Source of the DNA: Betaproteobacteria bacterium | Lineage (GTDB): Bacteria; Pseudomonadota; Gammaproteobacteria; Burkholderiales; Burkholderiaceae_A | Assembly: GCA_028139685.1 (NCBI GenBank) | Contig: JAOINQ010000021.1 | Location: 1 to 14,873, forward strand | DNA: 14,873 nt | Direction: 5' to 3' | Position numbers and translations under genes: made by a program | Part shown: in pieces, positions 7,705-14,873 of the stretch | Position numbering within the stretch: the first letter of the stretch is position 1 | Layout of the letters: each line of letters starts with the position of its first letter | Notes under the pieces: generated by a model | What the model was told of the DNA's origin: nothing | The model's database searches: none | What the model saw: only the letters and a program-made list of their open reading frames with translations

Positions 7705-7709
7705 TTTTT

Positions 7710-8993
7710 ATGACAAAGCAACCACCCGAATTTCAGTTGTGCGCTTTCCCAAACGCTATGTCAATGGAATCTAGCGACCCTGAACTATGGAAAGCAATGA
7801 CTGACGAAGCACATCGTCAGGAACAACATATTGAGTTAATCGCATCAGAAAATTACACGAGCCCAGTCGTAATGGAGGCGCAAGGCTCTGTTATGACTAA
7901 TAAGTACGCGGAAGGTTATCCTGCGAAAAGATATTACGGTGGTTGTGAGTTTGTGGATGTGGCTGAAGAATTAGCTATTTCGAGATTAAAGAAGCTCTAT
8001 AACGCAGAGTATGCCAACGTTCAGCCGCACTCCGGTTCACAAGCCAACCAGGCTGTATTTTTCGCATATTTAAAACCTGGCGATACTATCTTAGGCATGT
8101 CATTAGCTGATGGAGGACACCTAACCCACGGGGCCTCGGTAAACCTTTCAGGTAAAGTGTTCAACGCTATTCAATACGGATTAAGACCTGAGGATGAAAC
8201 TATCGATTATGACCAGGTGGAAAAGCTCGCTTTAGAGCACAAGCCGAGAATGATTATTGCCGGTGCTTCTGCGTATTCCCTAGAGATTAATTGGAAAAAA
8301 TTTCGAGAGATTGCTGACAAAATCGATGCTTACTTCCTCGTGGATATGGCCCATTATTCTGGATTAATTGCGGCCGGGGTTTACCCTAGTCCAGTAGGAA
8401 TTGCTGACTTTGTCACCAGCACTACTCACAAAACTTTGAGGGGTCCCCGAGGAGGCATTATATTATCGCAGGAGGAGCATGCGAAGAAGCTAAATTCCTT
8501 GATATTCCCTGGTATTCAGGGTGGCCCACTAATGCATGTCATTGCTGCGAAAGCAGCAGCATTTGGAGAGGCTTTGAAACCGGGGTTCAGAGTGTATCAG
8601 GAACAAGTAAAGCGCAATGCTTCTCAAATGGCTGAAACACTTGTAAATAGAGGTTTGAGAATAGTTTCAGGTAAAACGGAGAGTCACGTCATACTTGTTG
8701 ATCTGCGTGCAAAAAATATCACAGGAAAGGCCGCCGAGGAATTACTTGGTAAAGCTCACATCACAGTGAATAAGAATGCGATTCCTAATGACCCCGAGAA
8801 ACCATTTGTGACATCAGGTATAAGGATCGGCTCACCTGCGATGACAACAAGGGGGTTCAAAGAGGAAGAATCTAAGACTCTTGCAAACTTAATAGCGGAC
8901 CTTTTAGATGCTCCTGGAAGCGAGGAAGTTTTAGAATCAGTAAGAAAATCGGTTGGAAAGCTTACGGAGAAGTTTCCGGTTTACGCAAAGTAA
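7710..8993 (+). CDS. glyA: Serine hydroxymethyltransferase
   Basis: GlyA is a PLP enzyme that joins methylene-THF and glycine to make serine, the entry step of the serine cycle; it also works in reverse. The product has 427 residues from the ATG at 7710. Clear signatures are [49 protein letters not shown] and [13 protein letters not shown]. The PLP-binding lysine K241 lies in [13 protein letters not shown], and the C-terminal region has [10 protein letters not shown] and TSGIRIG. The N-terminus is about ten residues longer than in E. coli GlyA. From memory, [20 protein letters not shown] and the [15 protein letters not shown] stretch look closer to the alphaproteobacterial/methylotroph type than to the E. 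coli type. It is first in the operon, behind the proposed promoter and 64 bp ahead of sga. This may be a pathway-dedicated copy, with a second housekeeping glyA elsewhere; that is inference. Confidence 0.97.
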   Translation: MTKQPPEFQLCAFPNAMSMESSDPELWKAMTDEAHRQEQHIELIASENYTSPVVMEAQGSVMTNKYAEGYPAKRYYGGCEFVDVAEELAISRLKKLYNAEYANVQPHSGSQANQAVFFAYLKPGDTILGMSLADGGHLTHGASVNLSGKVFNAIQYGLRPEDETIDYDQVEKLALEHKPRMIIAGASAYSLEINWKKFREIADKIDAYFLVDMAHYSGLIAAGVYPSPVGIADFVTSTTHKTLRGPRGGIILSQEEHAKKLNSLIFPGIQGGPLMHVIAAKAAAFGEALKPGFRVYQEQVKRNASQMAETLVNRGLRIVSGKTESHVILVDLRAKNITGKAAEELLGKAHITVNKNAIPNDPEKPFVTSGIRIGSPAMTTRGFKEEESKTLANLIADLLDAPGSEEVLESVRKSVGKLTEKFPVYAK

Positions 8994-9006
8994 TCGCTTT
9001 TGCTAT

Positions 9007-9023
9007 TCGACCGTTTTGGTCGA
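9007..9023 (+). other. Intercistronic hairpin between glyA and sga
   Basis: TCGACC (9007-9012) and GGTCGA (9018-9023) form a perfect 6-bp stem closed by a five-base loop, GTTTT. It begins 13 bp after the glyA stop. No uninterrupted T-run follows directly: GCCTAATTTATCAATTTTTT intervenes. It therefore looks more like an mRNA-stabilising, processing or weak attenuating structure than a full terminator. The sga ribosome site lies 20 bp downstream of the stem. Confidence 0.4.
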
Positions 9024-9043
9024 GCCTAATTTATCAATTTTTT

Positions 9044-9049
9044 AAGGAG
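9044..9049 (+). promoter_or_regulatory. Strong ribosome binding site that sets the TTG start of sga
   Basis: AAGGAG is followed by a 7-bp spacer and TTG at 9057. The spacing is ideal, and the resulting N-terminus (MAGRNFLFVPGPTN) is the one expected for this family, so the TTG is very likely the real start. Confidence 0.75.
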
Positions 9050-9056
9050 AATACTC

Positions 9057-10250
9057 TTGGCTGGACGTAATTTTTTGTTTGTCCCTGGTCCCACTAATTT
9101 ACCCGACAGAATTCAAAGGGCTATGATGATATCGATGGAAGACCATCGTTCGCCCATTTTTCCTAGGCTATACGAATCACTTTTACCAGGGCTGAAGAGA
9201 GTTTTTAGGACTGAAACAGGGGTACCTTTCATTTTTCCTTCGTCCGGTTCTGGTTGCTGGGAAGCGGCTATCGCAAATACCTTGTCTCCTGGCGATAAAG
9301 TTTTGGCATCCCGTTTTGGACAGTTCAGTCATCTCTGGATAGAGATGTGTAAAAATCACGGCCTAGAAGTCCATGAGATAGATTGTGAATGGGGTACAGG
9401 AGTGCCTCTCGATGAATACGAGAAAGTGCTTTCTGAAGATACAAAGCACGAAATCAAAGCGGTATTGGCATGCCAAAATGAAACCGCTACTGGGGTAACT
9501 TCTGATATAGGTGGAGTCAGAAAAGTTTTGGACAAGGTAGGTCACCCTGCCCTTTTATTCGTAGACAGTGTTAGTGCTTTGGCATCCGTAGATTTTCGTT
9601 TTGACGATTGGAAAGTTGACATGTGCGTTACTGGTTCCCAGAAGGGCCTTATGCTCCCAGCCGGCCTTGGAATTCTATGTGTGAGTCAAAAGGCGCTTGG
9701 TCTAACATCGAGTGCAGGTCTCAAACGTGATTATTTCGATTTAGATATTATGCTTAATGCCAACAAGACCGGTTATTTTCCATATACTCCGGCGCTCCCT
9801 CTTTTTTACGGGTTAAGGGAAGCTTTAGCGGTTATTGAAGAGGAGGGTTTAGATAATATCATTGCTAGACATCATTATTTGGCCGAAGGTGCTCGAGCAG
9901 CTGTATTTAACGGTTGGGGTCTGAAGCTTTGTGCTAAAGAACCAAAATGGTACTCTGATACGGTAACTGCGGTTATGTTACCCGACGGGGTTAACGGAGC
10001 AGATATAATTCTACATGCTTTTAAAAGGTACAACGTATCCCTGGGAGCGGGCCTTTCGAAAGTTGCGGGAAAACTGTTCCGAATAGGGCATCTGGGTGAT
10101 ATGAATGAAGTACATTTATGTGCTGGTATATCGGGGGCCGAAATGTCTATGTTGGATAACGGGGTGAAAGTAACTCCGGGTAGTGGAGTAGCAGCAGCGC
10201 ATGAATATTGGAGAAATAATGAGCCACCTCCAGGATTGTTAGTTAGATAA
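9057..10250 (+). CDS. sga: Serine--glyoxylate aminotransferase
   Basis: This PLP aminotransferase converts serine plus glyoxylate into hydroxypyruvate plus glycine, linking the two halves of the serine cycle and recycling the glycine used by GlyA. The 397-residue product has the normal family length. It opens with GRNFLFVPGPTNLPDR and has MEDHRSP, PSSGSGCWEA, CQNETATGVTSD and FVDSVSALASVDF. The PLP lysine K196 is in TGSQKGLMLPAGLG. It ends with LGAGLSKVAGKLFRIGHLGD, typical of the class V Sga/AGT family. The pyridine-ring contact aspartate fits D in FVDSVS. The TTG start is supported by AAGGAG 7 bp upstream. hpr follows after 12 bp. The alternative, alanine-glyoxylate aminotransferase, has the same fold, but the operon context strongly favours serine as donor. 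Confidence 0.95.
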   Translation: MAGRNFLFVPGPTNLPDRIQRAMMISMEDHRSPIFPRLYESLLPGLKRVFRTETGVPFIFPSSGSGCWEAAIANTLSPGDKVLASRFGQFSHLWIEMCKNHGLEVHEIDCEWGTGVPLDEYEKVLSEDTKHEIKAVLACQNETATGVTSDIGGVRKVLDKVGHPALLFVDSVSALASVDFRFDDWKVDMCVTGSQKGLMLPAGLGILCVSQKALGLTSSAGLKRDYFDLDIMLNANKTGYFPYTPALPLFYGLREALAVIEEEGLDNIIARHHYLAEGARAAVFNGWGLKLCAKEPKWYSDTVTAVMLPDGVNGADIILHAFKRYNVSLGAGLSKVAGKLFRIGHLGDMNEVHLCAGISGAEMSMLDNGVKVTPGSGVAAAHEYWRNNEPPPGLLVR

Positions 10251-10262
10251 AAGAAAGATAGT

Positions 10263-11210
10263 ATGGAAAAAGTTGTTTTTTTGGACAGGCAATCTTTAAA
10301 TGCTAATGTTAGGAAACCATCTTTTGATCATGAATGGGAAGAGCATGATCAGACCTCAGCTAATGAGGTTGTATCTCGGCTTTCGGATGCAACTATTGCA
10401 TTAACAAATAAAGTTCCTATTCGGAAGGAAACGTTAGACCAGTTACCTAACCTTAAAATGATTGCCGTGGCTGCCACAGGTTATGATGTGATTGACATAG
10501 GGGTCTGCAAGGAAAAAGGGATATCCGTTGCAAACATAAGGAATTATGCGGTCAACACAGTGCCTGAACACACATTTGCATTGATTCTCGCTCTAAAAAG
10601 AAATTTAATAGCTTATCGTGACGATGTTTTGGAGGGTCGCTGGCAGAAACACGATCAGTTTTGTTTTTTTGATTATCGAATTAGCGACTTGAGAAATAGC
10701 ACGATTGGTATTTTTGGTGAAGGTGCGTTGGGTCAGGGTACTGCTAAGATAGCAAAAGGCTTTGGTATGAAGGTTCTATTTGCTGATCACCCACCACCAA
10801 AGGCGGACGGGGTGGAATTCACCGATGCTGAAGAGGTTTTAAAAAGATCAGATGTTATCTCTTTGCACTGTCCTCTCACAGACTCCTCTCGAGGATTTAT
10901 TGGAATGGAGCAATTTAAAATTATGAAAAACGACTCTATTTTGATTAATACGGCAAGAGGAGGATTGGTCAACGAGGAGGATTTAGTGGTAGCTCTCAAA
11001 GAGGGTTTGATAGGAGGTGCTGGCTTTGATGTTTTAACGAAAGAGCCACCGAAGGATGGAAATCCATTATTGGATTTAAAATTGCCGAACTTCATTTTAA
11101 CGCCTCATGTTGCCTGGGCCTCGGACGAGGCTCAACAGTTTCTTGCAGATCAATTAATTGACAATGTTGAATTGTTTGTGCAGGGCAACCCGCAGCACTT
11201 GGTAGTTTAA
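10263..11210 (+). CDS. hprA: Hydroxypyruvate reductase (D-2-hydroxyacid dehydrogenase family)
   Basis: This enzyme reduces hydroxypyruvate to D-glycerate, the step after Sga, and may also reduce glyoxylate. The 315-residue product matches the length of methylotroph HprA. The substrate-side region has ALTNKVPI and VAATGYDVIDI. The nucleotide-binding motif is G152-E-G-A-L-G157, followed by an acidic residue in LFADHP that favours NADH over NADPH. The catalytic triad is R232 (NTARGGLVNEEDL), E261 (TKEPPKDG) and H282 (TPHVAWAS). The E between the first two glycines is unusual; Y or F is more common there. It starts at an ATG 12 bp after sga, with AAGAAAG as a modest ribosome site. Its stop is 1 bp before the mtdA ATG, so the two are translationally coupled. 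A related dehydrogenase is possible from sequence alone; the operon settles it. Confidence 0.93.
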   Translation: MEKVVFLDRQSLNANVRKPSFDHEWEEHDQTSANEVVSRLSDATIALTNKVPIRKETLDQLPNLKMIAVAATGYDVIDIGVCKEKGISVANIRNYAVNTVPEHTFALILALKRNLIAYRDDVLEGRWQKHDQFCFFDYRISDLRNSTIGIFGEGALGQGTAKIAKGFGMKVLFADHPPPKADGVEFTDAEEVLKRSDVISLHCPLTDSSRGFIGMEQFKIMKNDSILINTARGGLVNEEDLVVALKEGLIGGAGFDVLTKEPPKDGNPLLDLKLPNFILTPHVAWASDEAQQFLADQLIDNVELFVQGNPQHLVV

Positions 11211-11211
11211 A

Positions 11212-12072
11212 ATGACTAAGAAACTCTTGTATCAATTTGATACAGACACCACAGCAAGTGTTTTTGATAGTGTGGTGGCATATGATGGAGGGGCTGATCA
11301 GGTCACGGGAATTGGTAACGTAAACCCACAAAATGTACTCGCAATGGTTGATGGGTGCATTTATACTAGGGCGCCAAAAGACAAGCAGTTTACCGCCATA
11401 TTTGTGGGAGGTAGTTCTTTAACGGAAGGCCAGGCGGTATTCGATGCTATCAAAAAGCGGTTTTTCTCTAACTTTCGAGTTTCCGTGATGTTCGACTCAA
11501 ATGGCTCCAACACGACAGCAGCAGCAGCCGTAGCGAATATCGTTAATACCTGTGATGTTTCGGGAAAAAAAGCAGTCATTTTGGGAGGGACGGGACCCGT
11601 TGGACAGAGAGCAGCTGCACTTCTATCGTTAGAAAAAGCAGATGTGTTCATTACCTCTAGGAGCCTTGAAAAGGCCGAGCAAATTTCGGCGGAGATAAAT
11701 GAGAGGTTCGATACAAATGTTAAAGCTTCGCCTGGGGGAACAAATGACGAGAGAGTGACCTCAATTTTAGGAGCATCAATAGTTATGGCTACTGGGGCAA
11801 GCGGGGTTGTTTTATTAAATAAAAAAGATTGGATTGAAAGCGAGTCTATCGAGGTTGTTTGCGATGCAAATGCGATGCCTCCATTAGGTATTGAGGGAGT
11901 CGAGTTGAACGACAAAGCGAAGGAAATTGGCGGGAAGAAAGCTTTCGGAGCCATAGGCTTTGGTGGTTTAAAGATTAGTGTTCATAGGGAATGTGTATCA
12001 AGACTTTTTAATTCTAATGATGGAATTTTCGACGCTGAAGAAATATATAGAATCGCGAAAGAGATGTTATAA
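11212..12072 (+). CDS. mtdA: Methylene-tetrahydrofolate / methylene-tetrahydromethanopterin dehydrogenase, NADP-dependent (MtdA)
   Basis: MtdA interconverts methylene- and methenyl-THF with NADP(H), and in known methylotrophs also acts on the tetrahydromethanopterin derivative. The 286-residue product is close to Methylobacterium MtdA in length. From memory it matches along its whole length: KKLLYQFDTDTTASVFD, YDGGADQVTG, GNVNP.NV, VDGCIYTR, DSNGSNTTAAAAV, KRAFGA-like KKAFGAIGFGGLK and FDAEEIY.IAKEM. The NADP-binding loop is GGTGPVG (125-131). It is unrelated in sequence to FolD, the usual bacterial enzyme for this step. The gene starts 1 bp after the hpr stop and its own TAA touches the fchA ATG, so the three are translated as a coupled unit. 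MtdA is characteristic of C1-using bacteria. MtdB (NAD/NADP, pterin-only) is the alternative; the fchA neighbour and the N-terminus favour MtdA. Confidence 0.95.
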   Translation: MTKKLLYQFDTDTTASVFDSVVAYDGGADQVTGIGNVNPQNVLAMVDGCIYTRAPKDKQFTAIFVGGSSLTEGQAVFDAIKKRFFSNFRVSVMFDSNGSNTTAAAAVANIVNTCDVSGKKAVILGGTGPVGQRAAALLSLEKADVFITSRSLEKAEQISAEINERFDTNVKASPGGTNDERVTSILGASIVMATGASGVVLLNKKDWIESESIEVVCDANAMPPLGIEGVELNDKAKEIGGKKAFGAIGFGGLKISVHRECVSRLFNSNDGIFDAEEIYRIAKEML

Positions 12073-12702
12073 ATGATTGAGAAGTCTGTTGAGGGTTTTT
12101 TAGAGGAACTGAGTTCGTCATCAGCTACTCCTGGAGGGGGGAGTGCTGCCGCCCTGATGGGCTCTATGGGGGCCGCACTAGTTAGCATGGTTGCCAACCT
12201 TACAACGGGGAAAAAAAAATACGAGGCTGTTGAAAAAGAAGTTTTTAGCATCCTTGATCAGTCTGAACAGCTTAGAAAGCAACTTCAAGAGGCTGTTAAA
12301 AAAGATGTCGAGGCGTTCGATACCGTTATGGCGGCATATGGTTTGCCGAAAGACACGGATGAGCAGAAACTCAAGCGAAGCTCAAAGATACAGGGTGCTT
12401 TAAAAGTAGCCATAGATGCGCCAATGGAATGCGCCCTTTTGGCGACAAAAGTTTTGCCTTTGTGTAGAAAGATCGCAGAAATTGGTAACGTCAATATAAT
12501 ATCTGACGCCGGAGTTGCTGTTTTGGCCGCAAGAGCTGCTTTTAAAAGTGCTGAATTGAACGTTTACGTTAACGCTGCCGGGTTAGAAGACAAGGTTTTT
12601 GCTGACAAACAAATCCAGGAAGTTCGAAAGCTGGCAGATATAGTCGAGAAAGAGGAGCGTGACATTTTTGACTATGTGTCGGGAGTTATCCTGAAACTGT
12701 AA
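12073..12702 (+). CDS. fchA: Methenyltetrahydrofolate cyclohydrolase (FchA, cyclodeaminase/cyclohydrolase family)
   Basis: FchA hydrolyses methenyl-THF to 10-formyl-THF, or runs the reverse in assimilation. The 209-residue product is nearly the length of Methylobacterium FchA (about 208). It belongs to the formiminotransferase-cyclodeaminase C-terminal family and is all-helical. The signature TPGGGSAAALMGSMGAALVSMV lies near the N-terminus (residues about 19-40), followed by KKKY, a DVEAF segment and the GNVNIISDAGVAVLAA block. The ATG directly abuts the mtdA stop with no spacer. ftfL follows after 22 bp. Formimino-THF cyclodeaminase of histidine degradation is the alternative for the fold; its position between mtdA and ftfL makes the cyclohydrolase assignment strong. 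Confidence 0.94.
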   Translation: MIEKSVEGFLEELSSSSATPGGGSAAALMGSMGAALVSMVANLTTGKKKYEAVEKEVFSILDQSEQLRKQLQEAVKKDVEAFDTVMAAYGLPKDTDEQKLKRSSKIQGALKVAIDAPMECALLATKVLPLCRKIAEIGNVNIISDAGVAVLAARAAFKSAELNVYVNAAGLEDKVFADKQIQEVRKLADIVEKEERDIFDYVSGVILKL

Positions 12703-12710
12703 TTTTTATT

Positions 12711-12716
12711 AGGGAG
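12711..12716 (+). promoter_or_regulatory. Ribosome binding site of ftfL
   Basis: AGGGAG lies 8 bp before the ftfL ATG at 12725. It is one of the stronger ribosome sites in the window and suggests that ftfL is translated independently of the tightly coupled hpr-mtdA-fchA genes. Confidence 0.65.
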
Positions 12717-12724
12717 TTTTTTTA

Positions 12725-14395
12725 ATGGCAAGTGATATAGAAATTGCGCAAAATGCAAAAGTAGAAAGAATAACGACAATCGCTTCAAAAATCGACATTT
12801 CAGAAGATTTTTTAGTCCCATACGGCCACGACAAAGCTAAGGTCTCATTAGATTTTTTGAATACTTTGCACGATAAGAAAGAAGGCAATTTAATTTTGGT
12901 CTCAGCCATTAGTCCCACTCCAGCCGGGGAAGGGAAAACTACTACGACTGTGGGATTAGGAGATGGTCTAAATAGAATAGGAAAAAAAACACTAATTTGT
13001 TTGAGGGAACCCTCACTTGGTCCTGTTTTCGGAGTTAAAGGAGGAGCGGCTGGCGGCGGGTATGCGCAGATTGTCCCAATGGAGGACATAAATTTGCATT
13101 TTACCGGCGATTTTTCTGCGATTGCGCTAGCTAATAATCTTTTGGCCGCAATGATCGATAATCATATTCATCACGGTAACGCGTTACAGATTGATTCTAG
13201 AAGAGTGACCTGGAAAAGAGTTGTTGATATGAATGACCGCGCATTACGGGACATAGCGGTTGGTTTGGGTGGCCCAGGTAATGGCTTCACGAGACAAGAC
13301 GGCTTTGACATTGTGGTTGCATCTGAAGTGATGGCAATTTTCTGCTTGGCGGAATCTGTTGACGATTTAAAAACAAGATTAGGGCAAATTGTTATCGGCT
13401 CAACTCGGGAAGGCAAGCTTATTACTGCAAAAGATTTAAATGCGCACGGTGCGATGACAGTTTTACTCAAAGACGCGTTGCAGCCTAACCTTGTACAAAC
13501 GTTAGAGAATAACCCTGCTTTTGTTCATGGTGGTCCTTTTGCGAATATTGCTCATGGCTGCAATTCTGTAATTGCTACTAAAACTGCACTAAGGCTTGCT
13601 GACTATGTTGTCACAGAAGCCGGTTTTGGTGCTGATTTGGGTGCCGAAAAATTTATTGACATAAAGTGTCGTAAAACTGGACTAAAACCGAAGGCAGCGG
13701 TAATCGTGGCCACTGTGCGAGCGTTAAAGTACCACGGGGGCGTAGATGTTAAAGAGTTGAACACGGAAAATTGTGATGCCTTAGAGAAAGGTCTTGTAAA
13801 TCTTGAAAGGCATGTCCATAACGTCATGGAAAACTACGGTTTGCCTTGTGTTGTCTCTATTAACAAATTTACATTCGATACTGCTAAAGAAATTGAGATT
13901 ATAAAAACCCGAATGAGTGAGCTGGGAGTTTCCGTGGTTTTGGCTGAACATTGGGCGAAGGGAGGAGAAGGAGCTGAGGAACTTGCAAAGGAAGTAGTGA
14001 AACTCGTTGATAAGGGATCCGGCCCAAAATTTGTTTATGAAGATAGTGATAGTTTATGGGAGAAGGTGACAAAAGTTGCTACTAAGATTTACGGGGCTTC
14101 AAATGTGACGGCATCTTCGAAAGTGAAGAAGCAGCTCTCTGATTGGGAAAATGCCGGCTTTGGAAAATATCCAATTTGTGTAGCAAAGACTCAATCTTCT
14201 TTCTCGACAGATGCATCCGTTAGAGGGGCTCCTTCGGACCATTCAGTTAACGTACGAGAAGTTCGTTTGGCCGCAGGGGCAGGTTTTATCGTAATGGTTT
14301 GCGGAGATATTATGACGATGCCGGGGCTTCCGAAGGTCCCTAGCGCAGAAAAAATTGATGTCGACGGAAATGGAAAGGTAGTTGGGTTGTTCTAA
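12725..14395 (+). CDS. ftfL: Formate--tetrahydrofolate ligase
   Basis: This enzyme joins formate and THF using ATP to give 10-formyl-THF; it can run backwards to yield ATP and formate. The name fhs is also used. The 556-residue product has the usual family length. The ATP-binding loop is TPAGEGKT (65-72). Other signatures are [19 protein letters not shown], the [12 protein letters not shown] block, [45 protein letters not shown] and the C-terminal [11 protein letters not shown]. It is last in the operon, 22 bp after fchA with its own AGGGAG ribosome site. Its TAA lies 2 bp from the stop codon of the convergent methyltransferase gene, leaving no room for an ordinary terminator. In assimilation it brings formate carbon into the serine cycle; in oxidation it would release formate and ATP from THF-bound methyl groups. 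Confidence 0.97.
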   Translation: MASDIEIAQNAKVERITTIASKIDISEDFLVPYGHDKAKVSLDFLNTLHDKKEGNLILVSAISPTPAGEGKTTTTVGLGDGLNRIGKKTLICLREPSLGPVFGVKGGAAGGGYAQIVPMEDINLHFTGDFSAIALANNLLAAMIDNHIHHGNALQIDSRRVTWKRVVDMNDRALRDIAVGLGGPGNGFTRQDGFDIVVASEVMAIFCLAESVDDLKTRLGQIVIGSTREGKLITAKDLNAHGAMTVLLKDALQPNLVQTLENNPAFVHGGPFANIAHGCNSVIATKTALRLADYVVTEAGFGADLGAEKFIDIKCRKTGLKPKAAVIVATVRALKYHGGVDVKELNTENCDALEKGLVNLERHVHNVMENYGLPCVVSINKFTFDTAKEIEIIKTRMSELGVSVVLAEHWAKGGEGAEELAKEVVKLVDKGSGPKFVYEDSDSLWEKVTKVATKIYGASNVTASSKVKKQLSDWENAGFGKYPICVAKTQSSFSTDASVRGAPSDHSVNVREVRLAAGAGFIVMVCGDIMTMPGLPKVPSAEKIDVDGNGKVVGLF

Positions 14396-14419
14396 TATTA
14401 CGGTTTTATACCAGTAATA
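14396..14419. terminator. Weak hairpin at the convergent ftfL / methyltransferase ends
   Basis: TATTAC (14396-14401) and GTAATA (14414-14419) pair perfectly. GG/CC inside extend the stem to 8 bp with one bulged A and a seven-base loop (TTTTATA). It starts right after the ftfL stop and lies inside the last codons of the opposing gene. There is no T-run on either side, so it is at best a weak two-way termination or mRNA 3'-end structure. Confidence 0.25.
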
Positions 14420-14873
14420 CGCATATCTCTGGGTTCTTTTAATTTGAATTGCGCTGGCTCTTGTTTCAGTTCCGTTAGTCCGCAATTGTGCAACAATGCA
14501 GCAAGGCTTTTCGGAGTGTAACCCCATCGATGTACCATGAGAGGATCCCTCCACCGTGGGTCACCATAAAAAACCCACATTGTTCTTTGCCCTTTTTGAT
14601 TGGGCGAAGCCCCGGCTTCAGGATCTTTTAGAAACTCCTCGCATGCAGAAATTAAATTAGGACATTCGAGAATAAGTTTGCCTTTCGGTTTTAAAACTCG
14701 AACCCACTCTGAGAGAACTTGTTCAACCTCCCATCTCCAAAAATGCTCGACAACGTGAACAGAGAGGATTTCATCTGCGTAGTTAGATTCAAACACTGAT
14801 AGATTTCGAAGATCACAGTTGACGTCAGGTTTTACGCCACTTCGGTCCTCGACAAGATCCACATTGACATACC
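14398..14873 (-). CDS. SAM-dependent methyltransferase, class I, C-terminal part (5' end beyond right edge)
   Basis: The frame stays open to the right edge. A GTG at 14862 could be read as a start, but the codons before it give YVNVDL, a typical continuation of methyltransferase motif II, so the gene almost certainly starts outside the window. Visible motifs are NVDLVEDR, DVNCDLRNL, ADEILSVHVVEHF (the D.I...HV.EH element), EWVRVLKPKGKLILECP and a C-terminal HRWGYTPKSLAALLHNCGL. The D..GYTP..L...L...GL tail is seen in class I methyltransferases of the Methyltransf_11 type, often found in cell-surface glycan or O-antigen clusters. The SAM-binding glycine motif itself is missing with the N-terminus, so the substrate cannot be guessed. 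The gene converges on ftfL with 2 bp between the stop codons, so it is not part of the C1 operon. Confidence 0.85.
   Translation of the reverse strand, partial: YVNVDLVEDRSGVKPDVNCDLRNLSVFESNYADEILSVHVVEHFWRWEVEQVLSEWVRVLKPKGKLILECPNLISACEEFLKDPEAGASPNQKGQRTMWVFYGDPRWRDPLMVHRWGYTPKSLAALLHNCGLTELKQEPAQFKLKEPRDMRITGIKP

Noticed and set aside
7609..7709. Possible THF or glycine riboswitch upstream of glyA
   Set aside because: The proposed leader is only about 34 nt and no conserved riboswitch core was recognised.
7692..7709. Upstream TTG at 7692 as the start of glyA
   Set aside because: The GGAG ribosome site at 7701-7704 lies downstream of it and is correctly placed for the ATG at 7710.
11361..11954. 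Long open frame (197 codons) on the minus strand across mtdA
   Set aside because: It lies wholly antisense to a clearly conserved gene, with no recognisable protein motif and a composition typical of a mirrored frame.
12709..13089. 126-codon open frame antisense to the start of ftfL
   Set aside because: Shadow of the conserved FtfL N-terminus; proline-rich product reflects the complementary glycine codons.

Overview
The window is a gene-dense stretch of an AT-rich proteobacterial chromosome, with roughly 40% GC by eye (not computed). Almost every base is accounted for by recognisable housekeeping or one-carbon (C1) genes. The order DUF971 - ubiE - Tim44-like - ubiJ, the phoB/phoR pair and a PabB-PabC fusion all suggest a betaproteobacterium, or less likely a gammaproteobacterium. 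The serine-cycle block suggests a methylotroph or a C1-oxidising 'methylovore'. The species cannot be named from this sequence. No RNA genes, insertion sequences, CRISPR arrays or prophage genes were seen, and no stretch over 300 bases lacks a gene. Layout, left to right. (1) 1-1101, minus strand: phoB followed by the first 109 codons of phoR, which runs off the left edge; this is the phosphate-starvation two-component system. (2) 1129-3817, plus strand: DUF971 protein, ubiE, a membrane-anchored Tim44-like protein and ubiJ, a ubiquinone/respiratory block starting only 27 bp from phoB on the other strand. The usual partner ubiB is absent. (3) 3801-5288, minus strand: pgi, converging on ubiJ with a 17-bp overlap of coding ends. 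(4) 5371-7608, plus strand: panD and a fused pabB-pabC, for beta-alanine/CoA and p-aminobenzoate/folate supply. (5) 7641-14395, plus strand: a likely promoter with a LysR-type palindrome, then glyA - sga - hpr - mtdA - fchA - ftfL. (6) 14398-14873, minus strand: the C-terminal part of a SAM-dependent methyltransferase that enters from the right edge. The centrepiece is the six-gene C1 operon. FtfL activates formate to 10-formyl-tetrahydrofolate (THF), FchA converts it to methenyl-THF and MtdA reduces that to methylene-THF. GlyA adds the methylene group to glycine to make serine. Sga transaminates serine with glyoxylate, giving hydroxypyruvate and regenerating glycine, and Hpr reduces hydroxypyruvate to glycerate. 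This covers the formate-to-glycerate half of the serine cycle. Glycerate kinase, PEP carboxylase, malate thiokinase and malyl-CoA lyase are not in the window. The pabBC gene just upstream makes the p-aminobenzoate part of the same folate carrier. Nothing in the window is a wholly unknown system. The most interesting points are this compact half serine cycle in an AT-rich genome, its probable LysR-type promoter, and the methylotroph-type GlyA.
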